From the NCBI GenBank assembly GCA_003140115.1, contig PLIQ01000231.1, forward strand, positions 1-16,597: DNA of 16,597 nt, read 5' to 3'. Under the pieces are notes generated by a model, which worked only from the letters and a program-made list of their open reading frames with translations, did not search any database and was not told where the DNA came from. This document shows, piece by piece, positions 7,899 to 15,238 of the stretch. The position numbers were made by a program, and so were the translations under genes. Origin of the DNA: Actinomycetota bacterium. Lineage in GTDB: Bacteria; Actinomycetota; Actinomycetes; Streptosporangiales; Streptosporangiaceae. Within the stretch, counting starts at the first letter, position 1. Each line of letters begins with the position of its first letter.

Positions 7899-9889
7899 GG
7901 CAGTTCAAAGCCCGGCGAGAGCCACGATCCGGAACCAAGACCTTCTTCGAGCACGGGCGCGATGAGTACCTCGCGGCCAAGGTGGTGCCGTGGGTGGAAC
8001 CGCGGCGGTTCTGCAACGCGCTGGAGGAGATCCACGCGCCGCTCGGCCCGCTCTACAAGCGCAGCGGATACCCGTGGATCACCCTGGTGCTGGGCAGCGG
8101 CTGCCTGGAAGCCGGGCACGACATCAGCGGCACCAGGATCCATGACGTGCCGGCCATCGTGCAGCGACTGCTGGCCGACACCGACCCGCTGCCCGACGGG
8201 ACGAACGCCGCGAAGCTGGCCAGCGCGTTCGCGGCCTCGCTCATCGCCGACCGGCTGGGGCTGCCGGCCGCCCAGGCGGCCGGCGACGACGGCGAGAAGG
8301 CGGCCGAGCCGGGTGGTCCCCGCTCGCAGGCCGGCGACTCGTTCGACACCACCACCAACCTGAAGACGGCCAAGCTCCTGCTCTGCGCCGCCCTGCTGAC
8401 CCGCCTGTATCACCTGGCCAGCGCGATGGCTCCGGACGCGCTCAGCCGCTCCGGCCACGACCGGGTCAGCCTGCCGATCGGCCGGGCCGGATCGGCCGAA
8501 CTGGAAACCGATGCTCTCGAGCCGGTCCTGGCCCTGCTTGAGGAGCTGATCAGCTCGGCCGAGGAGAACGGCCAGGACAACGGGGATGCGGTACTGCACC
8601 AGGCGCTCACCACGATCGACAGCTCGCTCAGCCCGCGGGGCCATCAGCGGTCGCTGCGGGTGGGCGATATCCAGCTGCTGACCGAGCTGTGCTGGTATTC
8701 GCTGACCCAGGGCACCTCCGTGTACCCGGGCTGGAACGACCTGCTGCTGCACCTGAGCACCCGGACCTCCCCCGCGCTGTTCGACCGGTGGCTGCCCCGG
8801 CCCGCCTTCGACGACATCGACGCCGCCTGCCAGTTCGTGGAGCAGCGCTACTCGGCCACCACCCGGCTGTCCTGGGCCAAGCTGGAAGACGACGACCAGA
8901 CCGACCGGGAACGGTTCTACGCGACGGTGGCCGCGATCTTGCGCCAGCAGGCCGCGCTGCGCGAAAGCTTCCTGCAGTCCTCGCCGCTGCAGCCGCCGAT
9001 CGCGTCGGCCTTCGTCACGTCGTTCGACCTGGAGCTGGAGATGGCCATGTGGCGCTCCAGCACCGAGCCGTTCGTCGTCGCGGTACCCATGAACCTGCTG
9101 CAGGACGTGGCCGACCCCGCCACGTGCCTAGCGTCGGTGTGCTGGCTGGGCTGCCTGATCAGGCCCGACCACGACCTCACGAACGAGGAGCAGCTGGAGA
9201 AGCTGCGCGCCCCGGCCGAGGCTGACTGGTTCCTGCTCAACGGCGAGGGGGCCTACGAGCTGACCTACGGCAACTACCCGGTGGTGGTGCGGCTGAGCGG
9301 ATCGCCCCTGATGCGCGCGCCGCGGCTGTGGACCGAGGACGGCAGCGACTGGAACGACCTGTGCCGGCGGCTGCTGAAGGACTACCACATCGAGCTGCCG
9401 AGCGAGCCGCCCGACCTCAACGAGCCCGAGCTTCGGATGGCCCACGTGGCCCTGCTCGACGAGTACTCAGCCATGCAGCACGCGGCGTCGGAGTTCCTGG
9501 TCTACCAGCCCGACCGGAGCAACGAGCGGGTCCGCCACGGGCTGCCCGCCGCGCTGTTCGGGACCCGGGGCTCGGCCTTCGCCAGGTTCTGGATGATGAT
9601 GGGCGTCCAGGTCAGCGACAGCAGCATCCGGTACCGGTTCGCCTCGCAGATGACCGTGCCGACCAGCATCGACGGCGAATCGGTCAAGAAGGCCCCGACG
9701 CCCAGCCGCGCCGGGCTGGTGGTCAACTGGCGCACCGATGACACCGTCCGCGACCTGCTCGGCTGGTACAGCTTCGACGTCGTCACCGACCGCTGTGAGA
9801 ACTTCCAGGCTGATCTCCAGCACTATCTGCGGCACCTGCAGAGCACGACCCACCGGCCCGCCGCGCGTAAGAGATGTGAGCTGACTTGA
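7895..9889 (+). CDS. Divergent SIR2-like domain protein, probably lacking catalytic Asn and His
   Basis: The 664-residue protein shows the ordered landmarks of a SIR2-type Rossmann fold in degenerate form. WITLVLGSGCLEAGHDI (61-77) sits where the GAG-type NAD-binding loop is expected. AFVTSFDLELEMAM (372-385) replaces the usual TTNYD-x-LLE-x-AL. YPVVVRLSGSP (461-471) replaces the V-x-KLHGS strand. MMMGVQVSDSSIRYRF (567-582) matches the LFIGYSLSDPNIRxLL element near the end of the fold. The catalytic Asn and His of NADases and deacylases correspond to Ser376 and Ser468, which suggests a pseudo-enzyme that binds a nucleotide rather than cleaving it. About 270 mostly helical residues are inserted after the loop. 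The ATG was chosen because GGGGG lies four bases upstream and it overlaps the previous stop. The SIR2 assignment comes from motif order by eye. Confidence 0.65.
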   Translation: MRQFKARREPRSGTKTFFEHGRDEYLAAKVVPWVEPRRFCNALEEIHAPLGPLYKRSGYPWITLVLGSGCLEAGHDISGTRIHDVPAIVQRLLADTDPLPDGTNAAKLASAFAASLIADRLGLPAAQAAGDDGEKAAEPGGPRSQAGDSFDTTTNLKTAKLLLCAALLTRLYHLASAMAPDALSRSGHDRVSLPIGRAGSAELETDALEPVLALLEELISSAEENGQDNGDAVLHQALTTIDSSLSPRGHQRSLRVGDIQLLTELCWYSLTQGTSVYPGWNDLLLHLSTRTSPALFDRWLPRPAFDDIDAACQFVEQRYSATTRLSWAKLEDDDQTDRERFYATVAAILRQQAALRESFLQSSPLQPPIASAFVTSFDLELEMAMWRSSTEPFVVAVPMNLLQDVADPATCLASVCWLGCLIRPDHDLTNEEQLEKLRAPAEADWFLLNGEGAYELTYGNYPVVVRLSGSPLMRAPRLWTEDGSDWNDLCRRLLKDYHIELPSEPPDLNEPELRMAHVALLDEYSAMQHAASEFLVYQPDRSNERVRHGLPAALFGTRGSAFARFWMMMGVQVSDSSIRYRFASQMTVPTSIDGESVKKAPTPSRAGLVVNWRTDDTVRDLLGWYSFDVVTDRCENFQADLQHYLRHLQSTTHRPAARKRCELT

Positions 9890-12483
9890 TCACCCTCGAG
9901 CAATGGAAGAAGAATTTCCTCGACCAGGACACCTGCCCGTGGCGCGGCCCCAAGCCGATGGAGCCGGGTGACGACGATCTGCTGATCGGCCGGCAGGACG
10001 ACCGCGATCGTTTCGCGCACGAGGTGCTGACGCACCAGCTCGTGATCCTGCACGGCGAGTCCGGAGTCGGCAAGTCGTCCCTGCTCAACGTGGGCTTGGT
10101 CCGTGACCTCACCGAACGCGGCTTCCAGCCGATCGTCTGCCGCAACTGGACCAGGGAAGCGGGCAGCCCGGACCGGCCGGAGGACTTCGTCGCGGCCAAG
10201 GTCGCCACCGAGCTGCGGTCGCTGGGCATCGACGTCGGCGACGCCGCGCCGCAGTCCATGGTGGAGCAGCTCAACGCGAACTACGGCGAGCTCGCGGTGC
10301 TGGTGCTCGACCAGTTCGAGGAGCTCATCAGGCACCAGCGGCCGTTCTTCAAACGGGCCATGGACTGGGTGGTCGACCTGAACAGCAGGTACGACATCCA
10401 CGTCGTCATCTCGCTGCGCTCGGAGTACGTCCACCGGCTCAAGGCCCTCAACGCGCAGATCCGGCCGTTCTCGATGTCGACCTTCGAGCTGGAGGCGCTG
10501 ACCGCAGCCGAGTGCATCCGCGACATCATGGCCAGCGGCAACCCCGGTCACTTCGGTGACACGGCCTCCCTGCACACCGAAGACGCGGTCCCGGACCCCG
10601 CGGGCCTGGCCATCACCCTCGAGGCGATCGAGCTGCTGCTGGGCGAGTGGAACACGATCCAGGAAACCGAGTTCCGGTCCGCGGACGTCGGACTCCTGCA
10701 TCTCCAGGGCGCGCTGTACGCACTGCACGCCCGGGCCGAGCCCGGCGGGAACGCCATCCGGGCCGAGCACGTCCGGCAGATGATCGCGGCCGCCGCGCAG
10801 CGCCAACGGGACATCTTCACCCTCGGCCTGATCGAGTCGGTGGCCCGCAAGCTTGACCTGTGTGAGCAGGCTTGCCTCGACGACGACCCGGCGAACAGCC
10901 TGGATGAGTTCCTGATCGCCGGGACGCGCGAGGCGGTGCGGCGGACCGCGGCACACTTGTCCAGCGGTGGCTTCAAGCTGGACCGCGAGGCGTGGGACCT
11001 GGCCCAGCTCGCGCTCGAGCGCGAGCTTCGGATCCTCAGCGAGATCGAGCCCGACGCGGCGGAGCGCGCCTTCCGGACGATCTACGGGCTGGGGACCACG
11101 GTCGCCCCGGACGCCGCGGGGGCCGTGGATCTGCTCAGTGTGCCGCGCGTCGTGGTCGCGGCCGCGGCCGGCCTGCGCGGCCCGACCGATACGGCCCAGA
11201 CCTCGCCGCTGGCCGAGCTGGGGATCACGGTGTCGCCGTGGGAGGCCGATCCCGACGGCCTGTCGGCCGGCCCGCTGTTCGGTTACCCGGCGCACGAGGT
11301 GGTCATCGAGGAGCTGCGGCGTTTCGCCTTCGCGCTCGAGTGGCTCGCCACCTCCTCGCTGATCAGGCCGACATCGCCCGCGGTGGACTGCACCATGCTC
11401 TCGCTGATCCACGACGGGTTCGGCGAGGCGCTGGAGAACTGGGCCGATGCTGAGCACATCGGGCCCGCGGCGGCACTCGTGCTGCTGACCGGAGCTCAGG
11501 GCGACATGTTCGACTGGATCCGTGATGACGCCGAGGAGTGCTGGCCGCAGTTCGACGGTGCGGGCGAGGACCGGACCATCGTCAACCTGCGCTGGTACAG
11601 CTGCCGGGTCAGCGCCCGCTTCCGGCACATCGTGTTCGCCAACTGCGACTTCCGGGGCACCCGCTTCGAGAACTGCTCGTTCGAGGGCACGGTGTTCGTC
11701 AACTGCCTGCTGGACGGGGCGATGTTCGGCGACTGCGACATCGTCGGACCGGTGGTCAGCGCGTCGGCCAGCGTGTACGACGAGGAGGGCATGCCGTCGT
11801 TCAGGCTTACCGGGCTCGACGCGTCGACCCGGGCCGCGCTGACCCACTACCGCGGGGAAGATTTCTCGGGCGCGGTCTACTCGGTCACCTCGGGCATCCC
11901 GGTGACGAACAAGCTGGGCGGCCGTACGAAACTGCTCGACTGGGCGCCGCAGCGCGGTGGCCTGACCATGTACGGTGGCCGACTGAGTTCCCTGATGGTC
12001 CGCAGCGGCCGGTTCCGGGACGGCGGCGAGCTCGCGTTGCGGCATATCGCCGGGTCGTCGCTCGACATCACCGAGCAGGGGCCCGCGAAGATCCAGATCT
12101 TCGGCAGCTCGATCCGCGGGCTGTCGATCAGCCGGCGGATCGGCGGGCCGGAGGAACACGGCGAGATCGCCCTCACGGTAAAGGGTTCGGTACTGGCCAA
12201 CACGTGGTTCGACGAGGGCCTGACCGGGACGGCGCACTTCGACAACAGCGTGGTATGGCAGCTGCTGAACGTCAGCGAGCGGAGCCGCTACCGGGTCACC
12301 CTGGAAAACTGCACCCGGTACGGAGCGGTCAACATCGAGGAGAGCGCCGACGCGGGGCCGAAAGCCGACTTCGCCGAGCACGGCATCGCCGATCGCGGCG
12401 AGATCGTGCATCAGGCCCGGTTGATGGCCTACCGCCGGGAGCCGGCCATGGTGGAGCTAGAGGACGACATGCGGGGACAGTAG
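9886..12483 (+). CDS. nSTAND1-type NTPase with C-terminal pentapeptide-repeat domain
   Basis: The product has 865 residues. The opening CPWRGPKPMEPGDDDLLIGR matches the nSTAND1 entry phrase (P-x-x-GL-x-x-F-x-x-x-D-x-x-x-FGR). Walker A is GESGVGKSS (57-65), Walker B is AVLVLDQFEEL (137-147), and an R-containing sensor is VVISLRSEY (173-181). STAND NTPases act as ligand-gated switches that oligomerise to activate effectors. A helical middle region runs to about 560. A pentapeptide-repeat stretch (about 575-621) with Phe/Leu/Ile every fifth residue (579 to 619) follows, then more beta-rich sequence to the end. The start is TTG at 9886, overlapping the previous stop; it keeps the conserved N-terminal phrase. 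ATG 9958 would cut into it. The C-terminus overlaps the convergent carbamoyltransferase-like gene by 27 bp. The repeat domain is the likely sensor or protein-binding surface. Confidence 0.87.
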   Translation: MITLEQWKKNFLDQDTCPWRGPKPMEPGDDDLLIGRQDDRDRFAHEVLTHQLVILHGESGVGKSSLLNVGLVRDLTERGFQPIVCRNWTREAGSPDRPEDFVAAKVATELRSLGIDVGDAAPQSMVEQLNANYGELAVLVLDQFEELIRHQRPFFKRAMDWVVDLNSRYDIHVVISLRSEYVHRLKALNAQIRPFSMSTFELEALTAAECIRDIMASGNPGHFGDTASLHTEDAVPDPAGLAITLEAIELLLGEWNTIQETEFRSADVGLLHLQGALYALHARAEPGGNAIRAEHVRQMIAAAAQRQRDIFTLGLIESVARKLDLCEQACLDDDPANSLDEFLIAGTREAVRRTAAHLSSGGFKLDREAWDLAQLALERELRILSEIEPDAAERAFRTIYGLGTTVAPDAAGAVDLLSVPRVVVAAAAGLRGPTDTAQTSPLAELGITVSPWEADPDGLSAGPLFGYPAHEVVIEELRRFAFALEWLATSSLIRPTSPAVDCTMLSLIHDGFGEALENWADAEHIGPAAALVLLTGAQGDMFDWIRDDAEECWPQFDGAGEDRTIVNLRWYSCRVSARFRHIVFANCDFRGTRFENCSFEGTVFVNCLLDGAMFGDCDIVGPVVSASASVYDEEGMPSFRLTGLDASTRAALTHYRGEDFSGAVYSVTSGIPVTNKLGGRTKLLDWAPQRGGLTMYGGRLSSLMVRSGRFRDGGELALRHIAGSSLDITEQGPAKIQIFGSSIRGLSISRRIGGPEEHGEIALTVKGSVLANTWFDEGLTGTAHFDNSVVWQLLNVSERSRYRVTLENCTRYGAVNIEESADAGPKADFAEHGIADRGEIVHQARLMAYRREPAMVELEDDMRGQ
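11620..11748 (+). repeat. In-frame pentapeptide repeats with a 10-residue Cys periodicity
   Basis: These codons encode nine consecutive pentapeptide units whose central position is Phe579, 584, 589, 594, 599, 604, Leu609, Phe614 and Ile619. In every second unit the residue two before the centre is Cys (587, 597, 607, 617), usually in N/D-C-x-F. Four pentapeptides make one turn of a right-handed quadrilateral beta-helix, so this is about two turns, with the cysteines stacking on two opposite faces. Confidence 0.8.
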
Positions 12484-13413
12484 CGCCTCGATCAGGGCCA
12501 TCCGGACGAACAGCGCGTCGTCGCTCTGCTGGAACATCCGGATGCGCGGGTCGGAGCGCGCGGTAGCGGCGATTTCGTCGATGACCGGCATCGGCGACAG
12601 CACGACCGCGTCGGGCGGCAGCGCGGCCAGCGCCTGGCGGTCCACCCGCAGGCGCGCCCGCCCCGGTTCGTCCAGGGCACCGTGCGGGATGCCGGCCACA
12701 TACAGCACGTCCACGTCATCGACGTCCCACGGTGCCCGGTGCTCGGCGTGGCCGTCGCTGTCGCCGTCGGCCAGGCGGGGGTCGGAGATCGCCACCAGCC
12801 GACGGGGCGGGAAGCGCGCGAACAGCCGCACCAGGCTGCGCACCGCGCGCATCCGCAGGTCGCCGCAGATCGCGACGGTCAGCTCCGAGACCGGCCCGCG
12901 GGCCTGTTCGATCGCGTACAGGTCGATCAGCGCCTGGGACGGATGCTCGCCGCAGCGGCCCGCGTCGCCGCCGTTCAGGAAACTGCTGACTAGCAGCGGG
13001 CACAGCCGCGATGCGTCGAGCGGGCGGCCGGGCCGGGCGACGACCAGATCGACGTTGCCGCTCACCACGCGCAGGGTGTCGGCCCAGCCCTCGGGCATCG
13101 CGACCGCGTTCCCGCGGCGCTCGGCGATGTCGATGGACTGCCCGCCCAGCCGGGCCGCCGCCGCGGCGAAGCCCACCCGCGTCCGCAAGGACGCCTCCAG
13201 GAACAGCAGCCCCACGAGCGGCGGCCGGGTCAGCTGGCTGGCCGCGCCGGCCCGCAGGCTGGTCGCGCGCGAGAGGATATGCCGGATCTCCTCGGTGCCC
13301 AGATCGCCGACGCCTACGATTACCCGGTTCGGCGCGGGCTTCAGGCCATCACCGGCCGGTGATAGCGGTACGGCGATCCGGGGGTGACGAAGCTCAGCGT
13401 GTTGTGCGTGCAC
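12457..13413 (-). CDS. Aspartate-carbamoyltransferase-fold protein with altered amino-acid site
   Basis: The 318-residue product aligns by eye along the ATCase catalytic chain. LEASLRTRVGF stands for FEASTRTRLSF, Arg127 for the carbamoyl-phosphate Arg105, EHPSQALIDLYAI for QHPTQTLLDLFTI, GDLRMRAVRSL for GDLKYGRTVHSL, and the ending MFQQSDDALFVRMALIEALL for the FQQAGNGIFARQALL region. The carbamoyl-phosphate side is mostly kept, although Thr53 becomes Leu76. Aspartate-side residues are lost: the Lys84 loop reads AVAMPEGW, the Arg229 position is Gly241, and HPLPR becomes SPMPV. It is therefore unlikely to be the housekeeping PyrB. It may carbamoylate another amine or be inactive. The only usual start is GTG 13413, which lies inside the radical SAM gene (73-nt overlap), so coupled translation is expected. 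No pyrimidine genes are adjacent. Confidence 0.82.
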   Translation of the reverse strand: MHAQHAELRHPRIAVPLSPAGDGLKPAPNRVIVGVGDLGTEEIRHILSRATSLRAGAASQLTRPPLVGLLFLEASLRTRVGFAAAAARLGGQSIDIAERRGNAVAMPEGWADTLRVVSGNVDLVVARPGRPLDASRLCPLLVSSFLNGGDAGRCGEHPSQALIDLYAIEQARGPVSELTVAICGDLRMRAVRSLVRLFARFPPRRLVAISDPRLADGDSDGHAEHRAPWDVDDVDVLYVAGIPHGALDEPGRARLRVDRQALAALPPDAVVLSPMPVIDEIAATARSDPRIRMFQQSDDALFVRMALIEALLSPHVVL

Positions 13414-14468
13414 GGTGCGCAGTCCGGGCCCAGCACGCCCCCGCGGCTGGCCGCGACGTCCACCGCGCGCAGATAGGTCTGCTCGAGCTCGGCGGCACCG
13501 GAGGGCTTCCGGTCCCGCAGCGGCGTGGCCGGGTCGGGCCGGAACGGGCTCAGCACCGGGACCCCGCCGCGCTCGGCGATGGCCGCCACGCCGGCCAGCG
13601 TCATCTCCATCGGTTCCAGGCCGACCATCAGCATCGAGCGGACGCGGCCCGGGCCAAGCGCTTCGGCGGCCTGCTCGATGAAATCCAGGTAGAACTCCCG
13701 CCCCTGGTTGTACTTGTGGCGCATGACCTGCTTGGCGTGCGTTTCGCTGAACACCTCGATGTTGATCGAGATCTCGTTCAGGCCCAGCTTGTCCAGCAGC
13801 GGCAGGTCGAGCAGGCCAGGCAGCGGCACCATCATGATGTCGACCGGGGTATCCGGGAACTCAACCAGCACCCGCCGGTAGAGCTCCTGCATGAACCCGA
13901 AGTCCGGCCGCTTCGGCGTACCGCCGGAGATCAGCATGTGGTGGGCGGGCTGGCGCTCATCGCGGATCGCGAGGCGAGCCGCCTCAAGCAAGGCGTCGAT
14001 CGGCTTGGTGCCGTACACATCGAGCGGGTCGTCATACGGGATGTTGCAGAAGGTGCAGGTCATGGCGCAGCCGCGCACCGGCGACAGTCGCGCGCGGTCG
14101 CCGTGGGTCACGACGAAGTTGTTGAGCGGGCCGAACCGTTCCGCGTGCCCGTGATAGCGCGGCGGCGGCCAGAACCGGGCCGGGCTGGCCAGCCCGGCGC
14201 CGCGCACCCAGAAGCCGTCCGCGCCGTAGTCCAGGACAAACCGTGAGCCGGAGACGAAGTTCGGGTTGTAGTCGTTGATCGGCGCGTTAACCCACACGTC
14301 GTCTTCGAGCAGGAGGATCAGGCCGGTCGTCGAGGCGTAATCGGCCGGGGTGAGATCATCCTGGCTGGTGGCCTCGCGCAGGGCCTCGCGGGCCAGCCGC
14401 GAGATCTCGAGTCCCTCGGCCAGCAACTGGAACTTCAGCCGCTGGGCCACACTCAGTGTCGTTGCCAT
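13341..14468 (-). CDS. Radical SAM enzyme of unknown specificity
   Basis: The 375-residue product has the [4Fe-4S]/SAM motif CAMTCTFC (Cys134, Cys138, Cys141) at the start of a (beta/alpha) barrel. Further barrel features are LISGGTPK, ISINIEVFSE and RSMLMVGLEPME, reminiscent of the biotin- and lipoyl-synthase side of the superfamily. About 130 residues precede the cluster motif. Near the C-terminus is CAPC (Cys350, Cys353), which might ligate a second metal or cluster, though two cysteines alone are not proof. The ATG at 14468 was chosen because GAGG lies just upstream (spacing short); a TTG six codons earlier is the alternative. It overlaps the carbamoyltransferase-like gene by 73 nt, so the two are probably co-transcribed and coupled. 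The substrate cannot be predicted. Confidence 0.88.
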   Translation of the reverse strand: MATTLSVAQRLKFQLLAEGLEISRLAREALREATSQDDLTPADYASTTGLILLLEDDVWVNAPINDYNPNFVSGSRFVLDYGADGFWVRGAGLASPARFWPPPRYHGHAERFGPLNNFVVTHGDRARLSPVRGCAMTCTFCNIPYDDPLDVYGTKPIDALLEAARLAIRDERQPAHHMLISGGTPKRPDFGFMQELYRRVLVEFPDTPVDIMMVPLPGLLDLPLLDKLGLNEISINIEVFSETHAKQVMRHKYNQGREFYLDFIEQAAEALGPGRVRSMLMVGLEPMEMTLAGVAAIAERGGVPVLSPFRPDPATPLRDRKPSGAAELEQTYLRAVDVAASRGGVLGPDCAPCTHNTLSFVTPGSPYRYHRPVMA

Positions 14469-14553
14469 CTGCCTCGATCCGACCAAGCCCGTAACTACTA
14501 TGGAAAATTACTGCACTGCACCTTGTCTACGGCAGCGCGGGAAGGAAGATCCC
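14469..14553. promoter_or_regulatory. Divergent promoter region between radical SAM and nitroreductase genes
   Basis: These 85 bp between two divergent starts must hold at least the control signals for the radical SAM/carbamoyltransferase pair. They contain the only clearly A/T-rich patch locally (about 14491-14520), including TACTAT (14496-14501) usable as a plus-strand -10. No -35 hexamer at normal spacing was found on either strand, so promoter positions are not assigned. Confidence 0.4.
14542..14546 (+). promoter_or_regulatory. Ribosome binding site fixing the nitroreductase start
   Basis: AAGGA ends seven bases before the ATG at 14554. It favours this start over the in-frame ATG at 14500, which lies in the A/T-rich patch and would add 18 residues not expected for the family. 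Confidence 0.65.
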
Positions 14554-15213
14554 ATGCCGGGGGTGATCGCGGCGATGCTCGCCCGGCGCAGCATCAGAGA
14601 AGGGTTCGACGGTCAGCCTATCCCCGCACCGGTCCTGAGGGAGATCGTTCGCTGCGGCCTGGCCGCCCCCTCGTCGAAGAACGCCCAGCCCTGGCGGATG
14701 CACGTCGTCACCGACCGCGCGACGCTCGCCGGCCTGGCCGACGCGGTCGAGAAGGCCCAGGACGCGGACGAGTACGTACCGCACGATCCGGCGACGGGCC
14801 GGCCGCACCCGGCCTACGTCTCGACCGTGCGCGAGTCAGCCCAGGTGCTGCGCGAGGTGGCGGCGGCGATCTTCCTCGAGAACCGCGGCCTGTTCAGCAA
14901 CGGCCGCGCCGGGCTGATCGGCGCGGCCCGCCCGGCACTGGCCGGATCTCTAGTGGGCTTCGGCCTGGAGATGATCGGCATCGGGGCCGCGATCGAGAAC
15001 ATGTGGCTGGCCGCCGAGGCGCTCGGCGTCCGGGTCGCATTCATGGGCGACGTCGTCATCGCCGAGGACAACATCTGCGCCGCGCTCGGCATCGCCGGTG
15101 AACTGGCCGGCGTGCTCGCGCTCGGGTTCAGCGATGTGCCGCTGCCGCCTCGCCGCCAGCAGCTGGACGAGCAGGATGCCGAGCACGTCGTCTGGCATGA
15201 GCCGACCAACTAG
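14554..15213 (+). CDS. Nitroreductase-family flavoprotein
   Basis: FMN-dependent oxidoreductase of 219 residues, a usual length for the family, which reduces nitro, quinone or enone substrates with NAD(P)H or performs related flavin chemistry. The FMN-phosphate motif RRSIR (11-15) is followed by the classic GLAAPSSKNAQPWRMHVV (35-52). The second half has MGIGAAIENMWLAAEALG-like packing (about 140-158), and the tail GFSDVPLPPRRQQLDE matches the usual G-x-P-x-x-x-P-x-P-x-R-x-P ending. No membrane segment or signal peptide is seen. It is transcribed away from the radical SAM/carbamoyltransferase pair across an 85-bp gap and converges on the permease. Its reaction cannot be deduced; a role in the same pathway as the divergent pair is possible but rests only on adjacency. 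Confidence 0.92.
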   Translation: MPGVIAAMLARRSIREGFDGQPIPAPVLREIVRCGLAAPSSKNAQPWRMHVVTDRATLAGLADAVEKAQDADEYVPHDPATGRPHPAYVSTVRESAQVLREVAAAIFLENRGLFSNGRAGLIGAARPALAGSLVGFGLEMIGIGAAIENMWLAAEALGVRVAFMGDVVIAEDNICAALGIAGELAGVLALGFSDVPLPPRRQQLDEQDAEHVVWHEPTN

Positions 15214-15220
15214 AGCCCGG

Positions 15221-15235
15221 GCCGAGGCCGTCGGC
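15221..15235. terminator. Small hairpin between convergent genes, possible bidirectional terminator
   Basis: GCCGA and TCGGC form a perfect 5-bp stem around a 5-nt loop (ggccg) in the 25-bp gap between the nitroreductase and permease stop codons. There is no T-tract. The geometry is the same as the hairpin at 1770-1784. Confidence 0.3.
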
Positions 15236-15238
15236 ACC

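Larger units (their letters stand above)
4645..12483 (+). other. Translationally coupled four-gene CHAT / ATP-grasp / SIR2-like / nSTAND1 operon
   Basis: Four genes follow each other with 4-nt start/stop overlaps: GTGA at 6498-6501, ATGA at 7895-7898 and TTGA at 9886-9889. Such overlaps imply one transcript and coupled translation, so the four proteins are probably made together and act together. An 88-bp gap separates the set from the sigma/HxxCxxC pair on the same strand. That gap holds a TACGAT (4606-4611) usable as a -10, but no clear -35, so the six genes may be one transcript or two. Confidence 0.8.

Noticed and set aside
9823..12411. Long open frame (862 codons) on the minus strand opposite the STAND gene
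   Set aside because: It is the antisense shadow of a GC-rich gene. Its translation is low-complexity, rich in Arg, Gly, Asp and Val, with no motif, while the plus strand has clear Walker motifs.
12457..13413. Calling this gene pyrB
   Set aside because: Overall ATCase similarity is clear, but the aspartate-binding residues are replaced and no pyrimidine-pathway genes are adjacent, so the housekeeping name would mislead.
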